Below are positions 48,045 to 59,318 of a stretch of DNA of 64,000 bases, piece by piece (the first letter of the stretch is position 1; each line of letters starts with the position of its first letter). Both the position numbers and the translations under genes were made by a program. The stretch is from the NCBI GenBank assembly GCA_021186555.1, contig JAJKFL010000005.1, forward strand, positions 26,166,635 through 26,230,634. The letters run 5' to 3'. The stretch is from Reticulitermes speratus. Its lineage: Eukaryota > Arthropoda > Insecta > Blattodea > Rhinotermitidae. The notes under the pieces are model-generated. The model was not told where the DNA came from, ran no database searches, and was given only the letters and a program-made list of their open reading frames with translations.

Positions 48045-49063
48045 GAGTGTGTGAAGGATTTTATAAAACAAACTTGGTTGCGCTTAGGTGTTTTTACTGA
48101 TGAAGCAATTATAGTATGTATATATTTTTAACACATGTATATATTTATATATATGTATATATTTTTAACACATTGCATTCAATTGAATTCTCTCTCGATC
48201 CCGAAACCCTGCAGCACTTACATCATTGCTAGGTTAATTCGGCCTTGTCGATAGCAGAAGAGGACAGGTGGGCATCAAAGCTGGTCTGGATGTGATGTTG
48301 AAGGGAGAAACCCATGTTTTTCCAGGAACTGGATCCTATTATCTAGCCTCGACTGAAACTAGCTCTTTCTAAAAAAAAAAAATCTGAGTTGTTAAGTCTC
48401 TACCGTTTATCCTAAAAATGTATAGGAAGTGAGATTTTGAAATGTGTATATTGTTGGATACTAAGGCTAAAGACAAATTACAAAAACTTACTAATAGTAA
48501 CTGAATTACAAGGTATGCTACAATAGCACAGATTATCAATGTACTGCTTTATTAGATATTAATTGCTACATGTTCCGGCCCTAAGACCTTCGTAAGGGGA
48601 CTTTATTAGAGTAGAACACTGGAAAGTGTCGAAAGTTTTCACATTGTTTAACACAAAACAATAATTTACATTTTACGTAACCATCAATTATAACATCTAC
48701 ACAGAAATGTGACATGTAACTCAAAGTGCGGTTTTGTGAAAAAAAGCTAAAAAAATACTATGTGCAATTGAACTTTAAATACTTGCTAAGACGAAGGAAT
48801 GTTATACTAATGGCGGATATATTCGGATCGAATTTGTAATTTCAGAGTGTAATTCATTTTTATTATTTACTTTTGTGTTATTTGTACGAATATTGTTTCA
48901 GGAATTGTTAGAATATTTTCCTGTTATACAGGAACACCTACGTTTATTTTGTTGATCCTTCATTGTAGAATAAACTTAGATAATTAAGGTAAAGTTTCCT
49001 CTGTGTAATCTATGCGTTATGTATTAACTAATTTTTCCCGAAGACGGAAACAAATTGAATGTC
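48045..49063. other. No recognisable gene; decayed motif
   Basis: A TA-rich stretch with duplicated TATATATTTTTAACACAT words near 48117-48172. 48560-48605 on the minus strand (CCCCTTACGAAGG...GGGCCGGAACATGTAGC) is a decayed hammerhead-like module. Confidence 0.4.
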
Positions 49064-49247
49064 CGAGAAGATGTTTTATGTTTAGAACACCACACAAGGC
49101 ACAACGTCCAGAAGTTGTTTTATGTTTAGAACACCGCACAAGGCACAACGTCCAGAAGTTGTTTTGTGTTTAGAATACCACACAAGACACAACGTCCAGA
49201 AGTTGTTTTGTGTTTAGAACACCACACAAGGCACAACGTCCAGAAAT
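49064..49247 (+). repeat. 44-bp tandem repeat, four units
   Basis: TTTAGAACACCACACAAGGC repeats with starts at 49081, 49125, 49169 and 49213, each followed by ACAACGTCCAGAAGTTGTTT. Few substitutions, so rather young. Confidence 0.95.
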
Positions 49248-52104
49248 CCAATAATAATAATCGAAGGCACAGAGCTTAGACACAGATGTAACTTGCTCTA
49301 ACCTGCGCCTATACTGTACTGTTTGAATACGGCCACTACATTTTGGTAACCCTGGCGGTTTGATGACTGGGGAACAAACGAAAACCGAAAATTGTGCAGT
49401 GTCCATTGTTATTTTCCCATTTTGGTGACAGAGAGGAATCTGATGATTTCAACGTTCCGGAATAAAACAAACGTTGCGGTTTGTTACTGCCCACATCACA
49501 TAAATGTCAGCTGTTTTTATGCCAGGAAAAATAGACAAAATTTCTCGTAACCTCAAAATGTTATTATCTGTGACATTCTGACTCCGAAGTCCATTTCCAG
49601 GTTTCAAATTAAATGCTGTGTTCCTGTCACTAACAGAAGAGTCAATTACGTTTGGCTACAGTTCGTAAACAATATTAATAATATTATTAGTAATTCCATG
49701 TCGGTTTATGTAAGGTCAGACGAGTAATAAGAGGGGTTTTTTAATGGACTTATATTAGTACTACATTTTCGCGGCTATTTTATATCACGTTGAATTTTTC
49801 CTCATTTTGATTCGCTGATAGCTGATAGGTTGTTACCGACGTTTCGGATGTACCTGGTGCCTCCTTCTTTAAGGTAGAACAGGCATGACATTTCTTTGTG
49901 TTCATTCTCAAGAAGAATATATTTATAGATTGAGGGTTTCTCGAGAATAAAATGCTTAAACTGATATTTTGGCCTAAGATATAGTACGTAGGTTCACAAG
50001 CCTATGACAAAGGTGGCGAAACTAGGTTCTTAACGATATGCGATCAAGTATTTCGTGAACTATGCTTTGTTGTATATTTTTGTTCTTCTACGTGTAACTG
50101 TTTATCCACCTTTTCTTCGGGCGCCCAGGATATTTTCATGTCTTCACATAAAGTTGTAATAAAGGTGTAGAACGAGTGGATAAGTGACAGTTGCGTACAT
50201 AGTTTTGGTCTTAATATTCCAAGGTGGAAGAACACTTAGGAGATATAAGCCTAGCCATGAGAATACTATTAAAATGGATCTTAGCGATTTTGATATAAAA
50301 ATGTAATTATAATATTTTATACATCATTACAAAAGGAAGCATTTGAGTCATATTCGGATCCACACATAATTGTTTCTGCTATGCACTTTAATATTATCTT
50401 CCCTGTTCTACTTATGGCTCCAAAATTAGTTTCAAAACGTAGGTTTCCAACTAACATGTTATAAGCACATTCCTCTTCTCAGTGTTTAGCAATTTGTTTC
50501 CATTTTTATCATTAGTGACAAATATTTTCATAACAGTATAATTGTTATTATTCCACTTTTATTGTAATGGCCCATCAGGTAGGTCTTGCATCGTTGCGAT
50601 GTTTAAATGACTCTAGCGGGAATAGTATTTTCCATAGGACACATTATGCTTTCTGATTGTTCTTAATTGATTTCGACTTCTTTTAATTGCCTTGGTGTTG
50701 CGTTAGTTGTATGTACAGTCTGCTCTGTTCCTGCGGGCTGTTGTCTGTTAGCAAGGACACTAATGCAGGACTTGAGTTGAATTGAAATTAATGTAATTAT
50801 AATTGACATGATCATATGAGATGTATATATATATATATATGTACAAATTGTCCAGATACCCGTTTCAATAAGGGACATATATTCCTGTAATTACTTAATC
50901 TCTGCTATTGTTTAATTTTGTAAAATTTTTATTACAAGTTATTTATGAGTGGCACAGCACTGTGTCGTCTTATGTATCCAGCCTGTCTCACTGGATCGTG
51001 TTTTATATTATGTTACCATGCGAACAATGCAGGCTAAACTTGTGAATAGATTAAAACCATGCTATTCGAACATGCAATATTCATGTTTATAATCCATCTC
51101 TGGTAATACAGACAGAAAAAACTGGCTTTGTAGTGAGCTACTAAAATTTTGTGCAATAAAATTTCTAGGTTAAAGTAAGATAAGTTAATTTTAAACTCAT
51201 CGTGTATGATCACAAATCAAAATTTTATTGCATAGTGGGTCGGGCGTGGCTTGCTGATTACATCACTGATATTTTATATGGCTAATTACCTTCGTTTAGT
51301 CCAGGTTATTAGTATTTTATTATTATTGTTGTCGTTATTTTCTCACAATTCTGTTGCACATTTTCAGTGTTGGTTCAGACTGTGTTGTACCTTCGGGAGT
51401 AATTTCAATAGAGCGCACATATTGATATGTATACTTAAATACAGCTCTAATTTTGTGAGTTTTAATATGTAATTTATATATTATTGTGCCTGGAATTTTT
51501 TTTAATAGCTGTAAACATTACAAAATATTATGATTTGTACCAGAATTTAAATGCAACATTAGCGATTTAGTAATTTATAATAAAACAAAAAATTATGATT
51601 TAGAAAGCAGTAAGCATACAGTAGTATAAAAGGGTCAAATTGTTATTGTGTTGAATATTTTGAGGGCCGAGAAAGAGAGAAACCTAAGAAGTAGTAGAAG
51701 ATAGAAGATAGGGAAAGAAAAGGGAGAAACGAGAGACATTTGAAGGATGGGACAGAGATGCCTGAATTTATGGTTAGCTTTAAACAGTGACTTACTGACA
51801 TAGTATCTGTAGATAAATTTAGGGACAAGCACGACCCGAAGATACTTTACGTGATTTGTCCAATTAATATATGTATGAAGAAACTTAAGTGATTGTACAC
51901 CTAAATTATATATAAAATCGTATCTTACGTCATAGGATGCACATTCCTAGCCATAAAAAGCAACCAGTTAATGCTGTTCAGAGGCGTCATGGCTGTTGTA
52001 GAAACCATACGAACAGCATATAGTCTACACACTGTGTGGACAAACTGCTGATTTTCTTGGTGTTGCAGCAAATTTTGCCCATATTTTGTGCTGGGCTTCA
52101 ATGG
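49248..52104. other. No recognisable gene
   Basis: 49835-49880 on the minus strand carries a CCGAAACGTCGGTAACAA motif with a GAAGAAGGAGGCACC lead. A (TA)n tract lies at 50824-50842. Frames of 61-78 codons show no domain. Confidence 0.35.
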
Positions 52105-52422
52105 TTAGTTAAGTATTGCAACATCTAGACCTAATCTCGGTGTTTCATGGAGATTAATAGCCAGCTTTACCCTCCGGCCGCAATTCTCCAGTGAAATGAA
52201 CCTCCCGTACCTATTAAGAGTATGACAGGGACGCAGAGCCCTTCTGAACAGGGTGGAGAATTGAAAATATCTGTCCCTTCCGGGATTGGAATGGCTGTCT
52301 TTCATCTCATAGCTAATCGTCTTACTAAATCTCCCATCTTCATAGAGTAATACAGTTCTTCCCCAACATTCAACAGCATGAAAGTTTTTTTCACGTTGAA
52401 TTCGGGTTACAATGCTTGCCAA
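52105..52422 (-). other. Unrecognised 105-codon minus frame
   Basis: More GC-rich than its surroundings, with a basic middle and end (NPGRDRYFQFSTLFRRALR, NCGRRVKLAINLHE). I recognise no domain and see no second copy in the window. It could be chance, an exon or a piece of an element; a protein search would settle it. Confidence 0.2.
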
Positions 52423-52619
52423 CGTGTGCGATTATTGTCAACCGTTCCATCTATTCGCTCAGGATGTTATAACCTTCTCGGAATTCTGCAAATACTTTAC
52501 ACGTCACTCGTCATTTTTTTATTGATTTCAACTCTTTGAACCTCTCTCTATTTCATAACATGCGATTTGAAGACTTTCAGTTTGTTACACATGCATGTAC
52601 TTAAAAAAATCCGTCGGTG

Positions 52620-52912
52620 CGGAAGCTACGCTACGGGTTGGACGAAACGCATTTCGAATCCCGGCAGGAGCAAAAGATTTTTACGAGTGTCTTCTCCCAA
52701 ATCCCCAAACCGGCTCTGTGGTCCACCCAGCTTTCTATTCAATGGATACCGGGGTTATATCCAGGGGGGGGGGGGGGTAGAGCGGCTGGGACGTCAGGTT
52801 TATCATTTACCTCCAACTAGTTCCGAGGTTAAGAATGAGTGGAGCTGTACATCTGCTCCTCCTATACGCCTTCATGCCATGGACAGGAAGAACTTCACCT
52901 TTTGCTTTTACC
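52620..52912 (+). mobile_element. SINE family B
   Basis: Head GCTACGGGTTGGACGAAACG with B box TTTCGAATCCCGG, then CAAACCGGCTCTGTGGTCCA, TATTCAATGGATACCGGGGT, a run of 14 G (52764-52777) where other copies have a short G run, GTTCCGAGGTTAAGAATGAG, and tail CTTCACCTTTTGCTTTTACC. Three overlapping frames of 61-127 codons across it are by-products. Confidence 0.8.
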
Positions 52913-53094
52913 TACTATTATTGGGGTATAATATTAAATACAATTCATAGATTCAGTCTGTTTTTATTAGAATTATCTTGTTCATGACAGCACCATAGGT
53001 TAACTGCTGTAAATTCGATGATGAAACTTCGGCTTTCATTTTTTCTGAGTATCCGAAGGACTGTTGTTCGGCCGAGGGCTGTGCTGCTTGCAGT

Positions 53095-53300
53095 TATTTA
53101 TTGTCGAGGGTTGTGAGCCAGTATTGCACACTCAGTCGGTACAGTAACCTGCTACGGGCTTCGATTCCTGACAGAAGCAGTGATTATTCTCTTAATCATA
53201 CCGGAAATGCATTCCACTGCAGTCTGATGTAATGGGACTCTTGTCCCCAGAGTAAAGCGGCCAGGGCGTGAGTTCACCACATATTCTTCCAGCTAATACC
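53095..53300 (+). mobile_element. SINE family B, diverged
   Basis: ACTCAGTCGGTACAGTAACC is a tRNA-like head, GGCTTCGATTCCTGAC the B box, then AGTAAAGCGGCCAGGGCGTG and ATACCAAGGTTAAGAATGCA in family order. The tail is not clear. Confidence 0.6.
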
Positions 53301-53969
53301 AAGGTTAAGAATGCAAAATTTGTATCTTCATTTTCGGCATTAAAATGGCACACGTAAGCGTGGACCTGTCGGTTCTATTGTCCATTGAAAACTATTGTTT
53401 CACTTTTGGTGACAATTGCTATGTACGTTATGCCATTCGAGGCCACTTAAAATTCCCCACAGTCGGTGACAGCAAAATGACTTACACGCACACTTGTGAG
53501 GTCACTACTGAAGTAATGAGAATATTATGTTGGGCATTGTCTACTGTGAACTGTATTAGAGTACACAACGCTGCTGATGCAGAGGCAGATTCCGAAACGT
53601 CGTGAATAACACCTTTGCTGTAGGCAACGAACTTTGTCCAAATTGTCATTCGTATAATGAATCAACCAATGCCACAGACCTTTAGAGAATCGCTAATAAA
53701 ATTTTATAACCATGGTAACGCTAAGAAGAACACTAACCTTTCTCACAAGACAGTTCGTGTACTCCATGACCTGGTACACAGCAGTTGTCAAGGAGCTCTT
53801 CACTCTTTCAATATCATACGCTTCGCCGTACAAGCTTAATACGTAATTTTCATTTACACGTGTAAGACCAGTGGGATGGTCTGTTTTGCGCCGCATTTTA
53901 CGAAACTCGTAATACTCAGCAGCACGGTGTTGAGATCATTTGTACGGAATTTCACGCACACTGGATAGT
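53301..53969. other. No recognisable gene; decayed motif
   Basis: A frame at 53345-53605 (86 codons) ends in the CTGATGCAGAGGCAGATTCC...GAAACGTCG motif region (53571-53603), a degenerate relative of the hammerhead-like core. No domain recognised. Confidence 0.35.
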
Positions 53970-54262
53970 AAATGTAGAATTTTTTTTTTTAGTCGTCCTC
54001 ATCTACCTACTCCGGTTTCCCGTTTCAGTGTCGAGGTAGTAATTTTCTTTTGATCACACTGAGAGACACACCACAGTCGGTAGGACTCCTCTGGACGAGG
54101 GATCGGCTCGTCGCAGAGGCCTCTACCTGACAACAACACACAACGCTCACAAGAGACAGACATCCATGCCCCCGGTGGGATTCGAACCCACGATCCTAGC
54201 AAACGAGCGGCCGAAGACCCACGCCTTAGACCGCACGGCCACTGGATCGGCTAAATGTGGAA
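53970..54262 (-). mobile_element. SINE family A, variant 3' half (minus)
   Basis: Minus-strand family A with normal head (GCCGATCCAGTGGCCGTGCG, GGTTCGAATCCC) and body up to GTGTGATCA, after which the typical end is replaced. The replacement reads GAGTAGGTAGATGAGGACGA and ends GACTAAAAA, comparable to the 24.3 kb copy (GAGTAGATAGACAG...GACTAAG). Flanks AAATGTAGAA (53970) and AAATGTGGAA (54253) are the target duplication. Confidence 0.85.
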
Positions 54263-54760
54263 AATACGGATGGAAATTAATATACGTCTATGAGTATGGT
54301 ATGGCCTTAATTGCAGCTGTGGTCATGAGGCTCATGATTTTTAAATAATTTTTGTTGACATTTGGTTACAGAGTTTTATCCAAATCGGAGGCAAAATGTA
54401 GAAAATACAGGCGAAATTTAATTCACGCCCCACAGACAAGTAAAGTGTGGCTTTCACAGCAGTGATTGTTTACGAAAGTTTTACCTTAATGAACGGAATT
54501 ACATAGACATCTTCTCTGCCGAATTTTATTCAACTCGGTCAATAAACATGGGCATTATGTAAAGACGTTCATTTAAGCCAGCAAGTGAAGTGTGACTGTC
54601 ACTAGACTGATTTTCAAGAAACTCATGCTTGCTCGACAACATTATGCAAAGAACCGAATTTCACGAAAATCCGACAAATGTTTTAGTCACTGATGCTAGA
54701 TCACAGACAGACGGACACACGGGCCTAATAATAGGGATTTTGGCATTGATAGTGGATTAA
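54263..54760 (+). repeat. Degenerate repeat with GACAGACGGACA end
   Basis: Words such as TGGAAAATACGGATGGAAAT at 54258 and TAGAAAATACAGGCGAAATT at 54398 suggest diverged repeated units of roughly 140-170 bases, followed by AATTTCACGAAAATCCGACA and CACAGACAGACGGACACACG near the end, similar in type to the ends of the MITEs at 15.9 and 35.2 kb. SINE A at 53.97 kb inserted at its left side. Old and poorly defined. Confidence 0.4.
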
Positions 54761-55385
54761 CCATAGTGATCATGAAGTGACCATGTTTATTTATTTGTGA
54801 CCTGGAATAAACAGATATTCGAATGCAAGCGGGTGCTGCACTTCGGCACGATTGCTTCTGGCCATTTTGTTATTCTGCGCGGAATTGTGCTCCTACATCC
54901 GTCGCGCCATATCTGTGCTAGTTCCTTCAGTCCCAGCTGTGATGTTGTTAGCTAACATTACGTCTCAGAATTACTGTCGCCAACACACAACTAGGTCAGA
55001 ATTGCAAATCCCTTATGTATTTCTTACAGCAGACAGTACAAATCATCCTTACGAAGTAAAGGAACTGTATTCTACCTGAAGATGGTGGGCGTTTTGAAAT
55101 ATTCAGGCTACAATGTGGAAGAACCCATATCATTTAGCGCTTGACCTGTATTTGTAAGGAATAAGATTCGAGAATTATTCAGGTCACCAGCGTTCCTGAA
55201 TCGGGTTAAGGCGTTCTTCACATTTGCTCGGTATGCGTGACGGACGTTCTTTGAAACAGACCACCACCACTTTCTCTTCCAACCTTTTCGCTCCACATTT
55301 CTAAGCGTTTTTCCGCTTTAACTACACGGATCCTAAATGCTTCTAATTCATAGATATTCTTAATTACCTGACTTTGTTTGGCCAT
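54761..55385. other. No recognisable gene; decayed motif
   Basis: A 75-codon plus frame (54852-55079) and a 62-codon minus frame have no domain. 55075-55110 (ACCTGAAGATGGTGGGCG...TTTTGAAATATTC) is a decayed hammerhead-like module. Confidence 0.35.
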
Positions 55386-55675
55386 GGCTATACAACCGAT
55401 CCCAGTGGCTGCGCGGTGTAAGGCGTAGGACTGCGGCTGCTCGCTTACTGGGATTGTGGTTTCGAATCCCGCCTGGGCATGGATGTCTATCTCTTGTGAG
55501 TGTTGTGTGTTGTCAGGTAGAGGTCTCTGCGACGAGCTGGTTCCTCGTCCAGAGGAGTCCTACCGGGTGTGGTGTGTCTAAAGTGTGATTGTGAAGCCTC
55601 GAACAATGAGGCGACCTAGGCCCCCAAGGGGCTGTCGAGCCATTGGGGGGGGGGGGGGGAGGAAGGCTATACAAC
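55386..55675 (+). mobile_element. SINE family A with poly-G tail
   Basis: Complete family A from CCGATCCCAGTGGCTGCGC, degenerate B box TTTCGAATCCC, to CCCCCAAGGGGCTGTCGAGC and CATT. The tail is then a run of 15 G and AGGAA instead of poly-A. GGCTATACAAC at 55386-55396 and 55665-55675 is a perfect 11-bp target-site duplication, so the G-run lies inside the inserted unit. Confidence 0.93.
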
Positions 55676-55898
55676 TGACCGGTGTCTTGCTTGATTGGAT
55701 ATCACTGCTGCTTTCTTATTGCCGACGCCCGTAGAGCGGCTATCGTCACTGACAGGTTAAATGATTTTTCTCAGTTGATCAAGTCAAAAGCGATGATAAT
55801 ATCTTAAATTATATCAAGGCCGATTACACTCACAAAAATTTTGCCTTCACCATTCACTAATTATTTTACCATTCGGCGTATAAACTTAGAGTCTAAAG
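55676..55898. other. No recognisable feature
   Basis: No frame or repeat recognised. Confidence 0.4.
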
Positions 55899-56042
55899 CA
55901 GGGGTGCACAAATACCGAGCGCCACGTCACCGTGGCGACTAATATTTTTGGATCCTCATTATGGACCTTGTTCCGTGTCACACTTCTGGCGCCTCAAATT
56001 TTGAGGTGGCTTCTAGGTTTTTGGAAAATTTGTGTACCCCTG
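55899..56042 (+). mobile_element. hAT-like MITE, 144 bp
   Basis: Left end CAGGGGTGCACAAAT and right end AATTTGTGTACCCCTG are 13-14 base inverted repeats. CAGGGGT-type ends are typical of hAT elements. The interior contains short inverted pieces (GCCACGTCACCGTGGC, CCTCAAATTTTGAGG). The 8-bp target duplication expected for hAT is not clean (GTCTAAAG against GTTTGGCC). No coding capacity. Confidence 0.75.
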
Positions 56043-56100
56043 GTTTGGCCTAAGCTACTGACATTGTCGTTATAACCACTAAAGGTAATCAATTGAATTA

Positions 56101-56200
56101 ATTAATTAAGGAATGAATGAATGAGGGAATGAATGAGTGAGTGAATTAATGAATAAGTGAGTGAATGAATGAATGAATTAACGAACGAAAGAATAGAGAA
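56101..56200 (+). repeat. (GAAT)n / (GAGT)n microsatellite
   Basis: About 100 bases of GAATGAATGAGT-type units with variants. The antisense frame rich in SLIHSLIHS is an artefact. Confidence 0.95.
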
Positions 56201-57329
56201 ATAAACACCGTATCGTGGGGTATATAGCACTGCCTGTGGGAGATAAGCTGGAAAGAACGTAGGAGGAAACCGCCGTTGTCCAAGAAAATGACCTTCAAGG
56301 TGACAAGACGACATCGAAACGTGGTTCAAGTTGTGGTCTTCTGCGGTATGATACCATGTAATCAGAGTGGTTGCACCGACGTTTCGGAAGAACATACTGC
56401 CTTCATCTTGTACACTGAATATGGCGGCATTACTCTCCTCCCTTTCGCTGTATCTCCAAGCCAGACAGTATTGTCATAAACCCAAAATATCAGGTTACGA
56501 AAATACACTGCGTTGAAAGTCTCAAATCCTACTTACGACAATTCAAAGTTAAACCAGCGGTCTGATATTTGAAAATCCAAGGCATAATCATCAAGTACGA
56601 AGTAGACGTGGTCCAAAACTCTTCACCATTTCTGTTCTCTTTCTTCAGATACCTTACTTCAAAGTCTTCAATAAGTTTTCCTAACCTCCGTCACTTTGAT
56701 CTCCTCCTCCGCGTCTCCCAGTCGCTGACATGTGAATTATTTGTTTCATTTACATGACCTCCATTCTTTTACGACTGCAGGACATATACCAGTTACAATG
56801 TCAGCTACTTTGATGGCTGTAAAATGTCACTAAATGAAATTCCAAACAATTTACTGGCAAAAGCTTGCTGTGTACTTTCACAGAAATTTTGTTGTACCTC
56901 TGAGGCATTTATTCTGAAAATAGCATCAAGTCCATTCATATTTCAAAGGGAAATTGCAGTTATTAACATGATACTTGGTTACACTGTATTTATTTCGCTA
57001 CGATCAACTCTTATGGAACTACCTTTCAGCCCTTGAGGGACATGTTGAAATAATGATATCACTGAAAATACACATCATAAACTTGAAAAGTCTGAAAAAC
57101 ATTTATTTTTATGAGATAAAAAACTACTGAACTCCATTCAATAAGTCTAAACGGTGCTGCTATCTAGAGGTAAGCTACATATATTTATCCGCCAAAAATT
57201 AGCGTTGCGGTTGGGACTTATGCATACATTCCACTGCCGTTCAGTGACCAGATTTAGCGTATAAATTAATTTTTGAAGGAAATATTTAATACGTCGACTC
57301 AATGTAGTAGCCATACCAGTGAGTTAATT
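56201..57329. other. No recognisable gene; dispersed motif
   Basis: 56280-56460 contains a repeat I recall from cockroach sequence: on the minus strand AAGATGAAGGCAGTATGTTC followed by TTCCGAAACGTCGGTGCAAC. Frames of 62-70 codons nearby show no domain. Confidence 0.4.
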
Positions 57330-57600
57330 ATTGCAGGTAAGTTGGAAAGGAAACTAAATCCATGTAGCAGAGACCTTCTTGGGAGGCGAATAATTCCACA
57401 GCTCGTCAAGAAATTCCCGCACATTATGAAAGCCGAAGGGTCCACCCCGTACACAAAAGCTCGCCACTGGTCCATACCCCAAGTCAGACGAATCCATTTC
57501 ACACTGTCTTATACAATTTTCTTAAGACCTGTTTTCGTATCATCCTTTACCTACATTCTAGCATTTATTGACTGCCATCGAACTCTGAGATTTTCTGGAA
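57330..57600 (-). mobile_element. LINE 3' end fragment (DNIKMDL family)
   Basis: Plus strand CATGTAGCAGAGACCTTCTT, CTCGTCAAGAAATTCCCGCA and AAAGCTCGCCACTGGTCCAT match 36.92-37.05 kb. Coding orientation would be minus. The 128-codon plus frame across it (57273-57659) is the antisense of the element, not a gene. Confidence 0.7.
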
Positions 57601-58380
57601 TATTGATTTGGACCAGAATGTTTCAGTTTACAATAATAATTTGGACTAAAAAAGCTTAAATTATATTTATAGTTATATTTTGTGTGTTATCGTAAGTGTG
57701 TAGTTAATTAAGTATTATTAATTTAAACTCTCGCAAGTCGTAAAGTCAAGCACACCTCGACACACGAAACCTGTAATTTATTAATCGAATGTAGATTCCC
57801 TCAGTCTGTACAATTTACACTATTACCGAGTGGTGAATGCGAATGAGATTTAATTACGATAACTTTACCGAATCGCGTAGGGAAGCCAGGAATCAACGCT
57901 ACATATATGTACATTACACATCAATGCATGGTCCAGTTGGCACACTCCACATTCCTAACGAAATTTGTGATTGTCAGTTTTGCACATTATTATTTCGTTA
58001 GGACACTGGAAGGCCGAGCGGCTACAATTTTATTCCTACCGCAATGCAATGAGCATACATCGATTAGACAGTCGCATCTAAGTCTCCAGAGACTCGACTT
58101 CACTGGGCCTCGATTTGCGTTGATACAATACTCACAACACCGTGTTAAACACCTGCACGTGTTACTTGTATCGCCATTCAAATCAGGTATCCCATATTTC
58201 ATTGTTACGCTTGAATTTTAAAGCAGACCGTGCGATTGAAACATACATTCTACAGTACAGATCAGGAAAACTGTTTGTGGCTTTATGGTCAAGTAATTCA
58301 TCAAGCTGGACTTCGTACAGTGTGTTAGGAGGAACACAACAATAGCATTTATGCGTGTTTATATGTACGTGGCCAACTTA
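57601..58380. other. No recognisable gene
   Basis: A 104-codon plus frame (57907-58221) has no recognised domain; overlapping minus and plus frames are equally featureless. Confidence 0.3.
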
Positions 58381-58500
58381 TTAAGCCTTTAAAGTCCAGT
58401 GGTAACTGTAAATACCATCTGCTGTAGCATTAAGACACTTTGCATTGTATCACACCGTGTACTTATGTGTTCCTTTTATTGTCACAATAAATTCCGTATG
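58381..58500 (+). mobile_element. piggyBac-like MITE, 5' part
   Basis: TTAA at 58381-58384 followed by GCCTTTAAAGTCCAGTGGTA, matching the minus-strand end at 48.04 kb, then CACTTTGCATTGTATCACAC and ACTTATGTGTTCCTTTTATT in family order. The right part is lost. Confidence 0.5.
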
Positions 58501-58885
58501 GAGCCATTAAAACGCCATTAATATCCTGGTCTTTCTAATCATGACGGACTGTGTTCTCTGTGAGGAAAGGACAGAATTTTCGTATGTAATTTAGATAAAT
58601 ATCCATCTTGAAATCGTTAAACCTATTTACGATTTAATTTGAAATATTTACTGCCAGGTAGCCACCATTCGACTGTAAATATTCAATCTGACAGCAATAT
58701 TAACTGTTTCCGCAGTGTGTTTGTGTGTATAAAAACGCATATATTAGGGCAAAAATGCGTTTCCTATCCTCCTTCTTCACCTCTTCTTGTTCCCTATGTT
58801 CTCCGTTGAACAAATCAATCGACATACATTTATATTATTCAGACATCACAGTGCCAATTATGAAGCTGCCAGATGTGTCAAGTAC

Positions 58886-59318
58886 GTTGTCTGTATATGT
58901 ATATGTATATGTATATATATGTATACTCATGTGTATGTATATGTGTATGTATATATGTATGTGTGTATGTATATGTATATGTATATGTATATATATGTAT
59001 ACTCATGTGTATGTATATGTGTATGTGTATGTATATATGTATGTGTATATATGTATGTGTATGTATATGTATATGTTTTATGTATGTGTACGTATATGTG
59101 TATGCATATGTATATGTGTATGTGTATGTATATGTGTATGTATATGTTTTATGTATATGTATATGTATATGTATATGTGTATGTACGTATAAATGTGTAT
59201 GTATATGTATATGGGTATGTATATGTATGTGTATATGTATATGTGTATGTATTTGTATATGTATATGTGTATGTTTATGTATATGTATATGTGTATGTAT
59301 ATGTATATTTATATGTAG
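58886..59318 (+). repeat. Long alternating pyrimidine/purine (TATGTG)n tract
   Basis: About 430 bases of TATATG, TGTATG and TATGTG units with few interruptions (ACTCATG twice, TTTTATG twice, CGTATAAATG). It gives the longest open frames in the window on both strands (151-199 codons of Y, V, C, M or H, I, T), all artefacts. The block TATATGTATACTCATGTGTA occurs twice (58914, 58991), showing internal duplication of about 77 bases. Confidence 0.97.

Noticed and set aside
52567..52950. 127-codon frame as a gene
   Set aside because: It lies entirely over a SINE B copy, including the poly-G run.
57273..57659. 128-codon frame as a gene
   Set aside because: It is the antisense of a LINE 3' end, shared with 36.9 kb.
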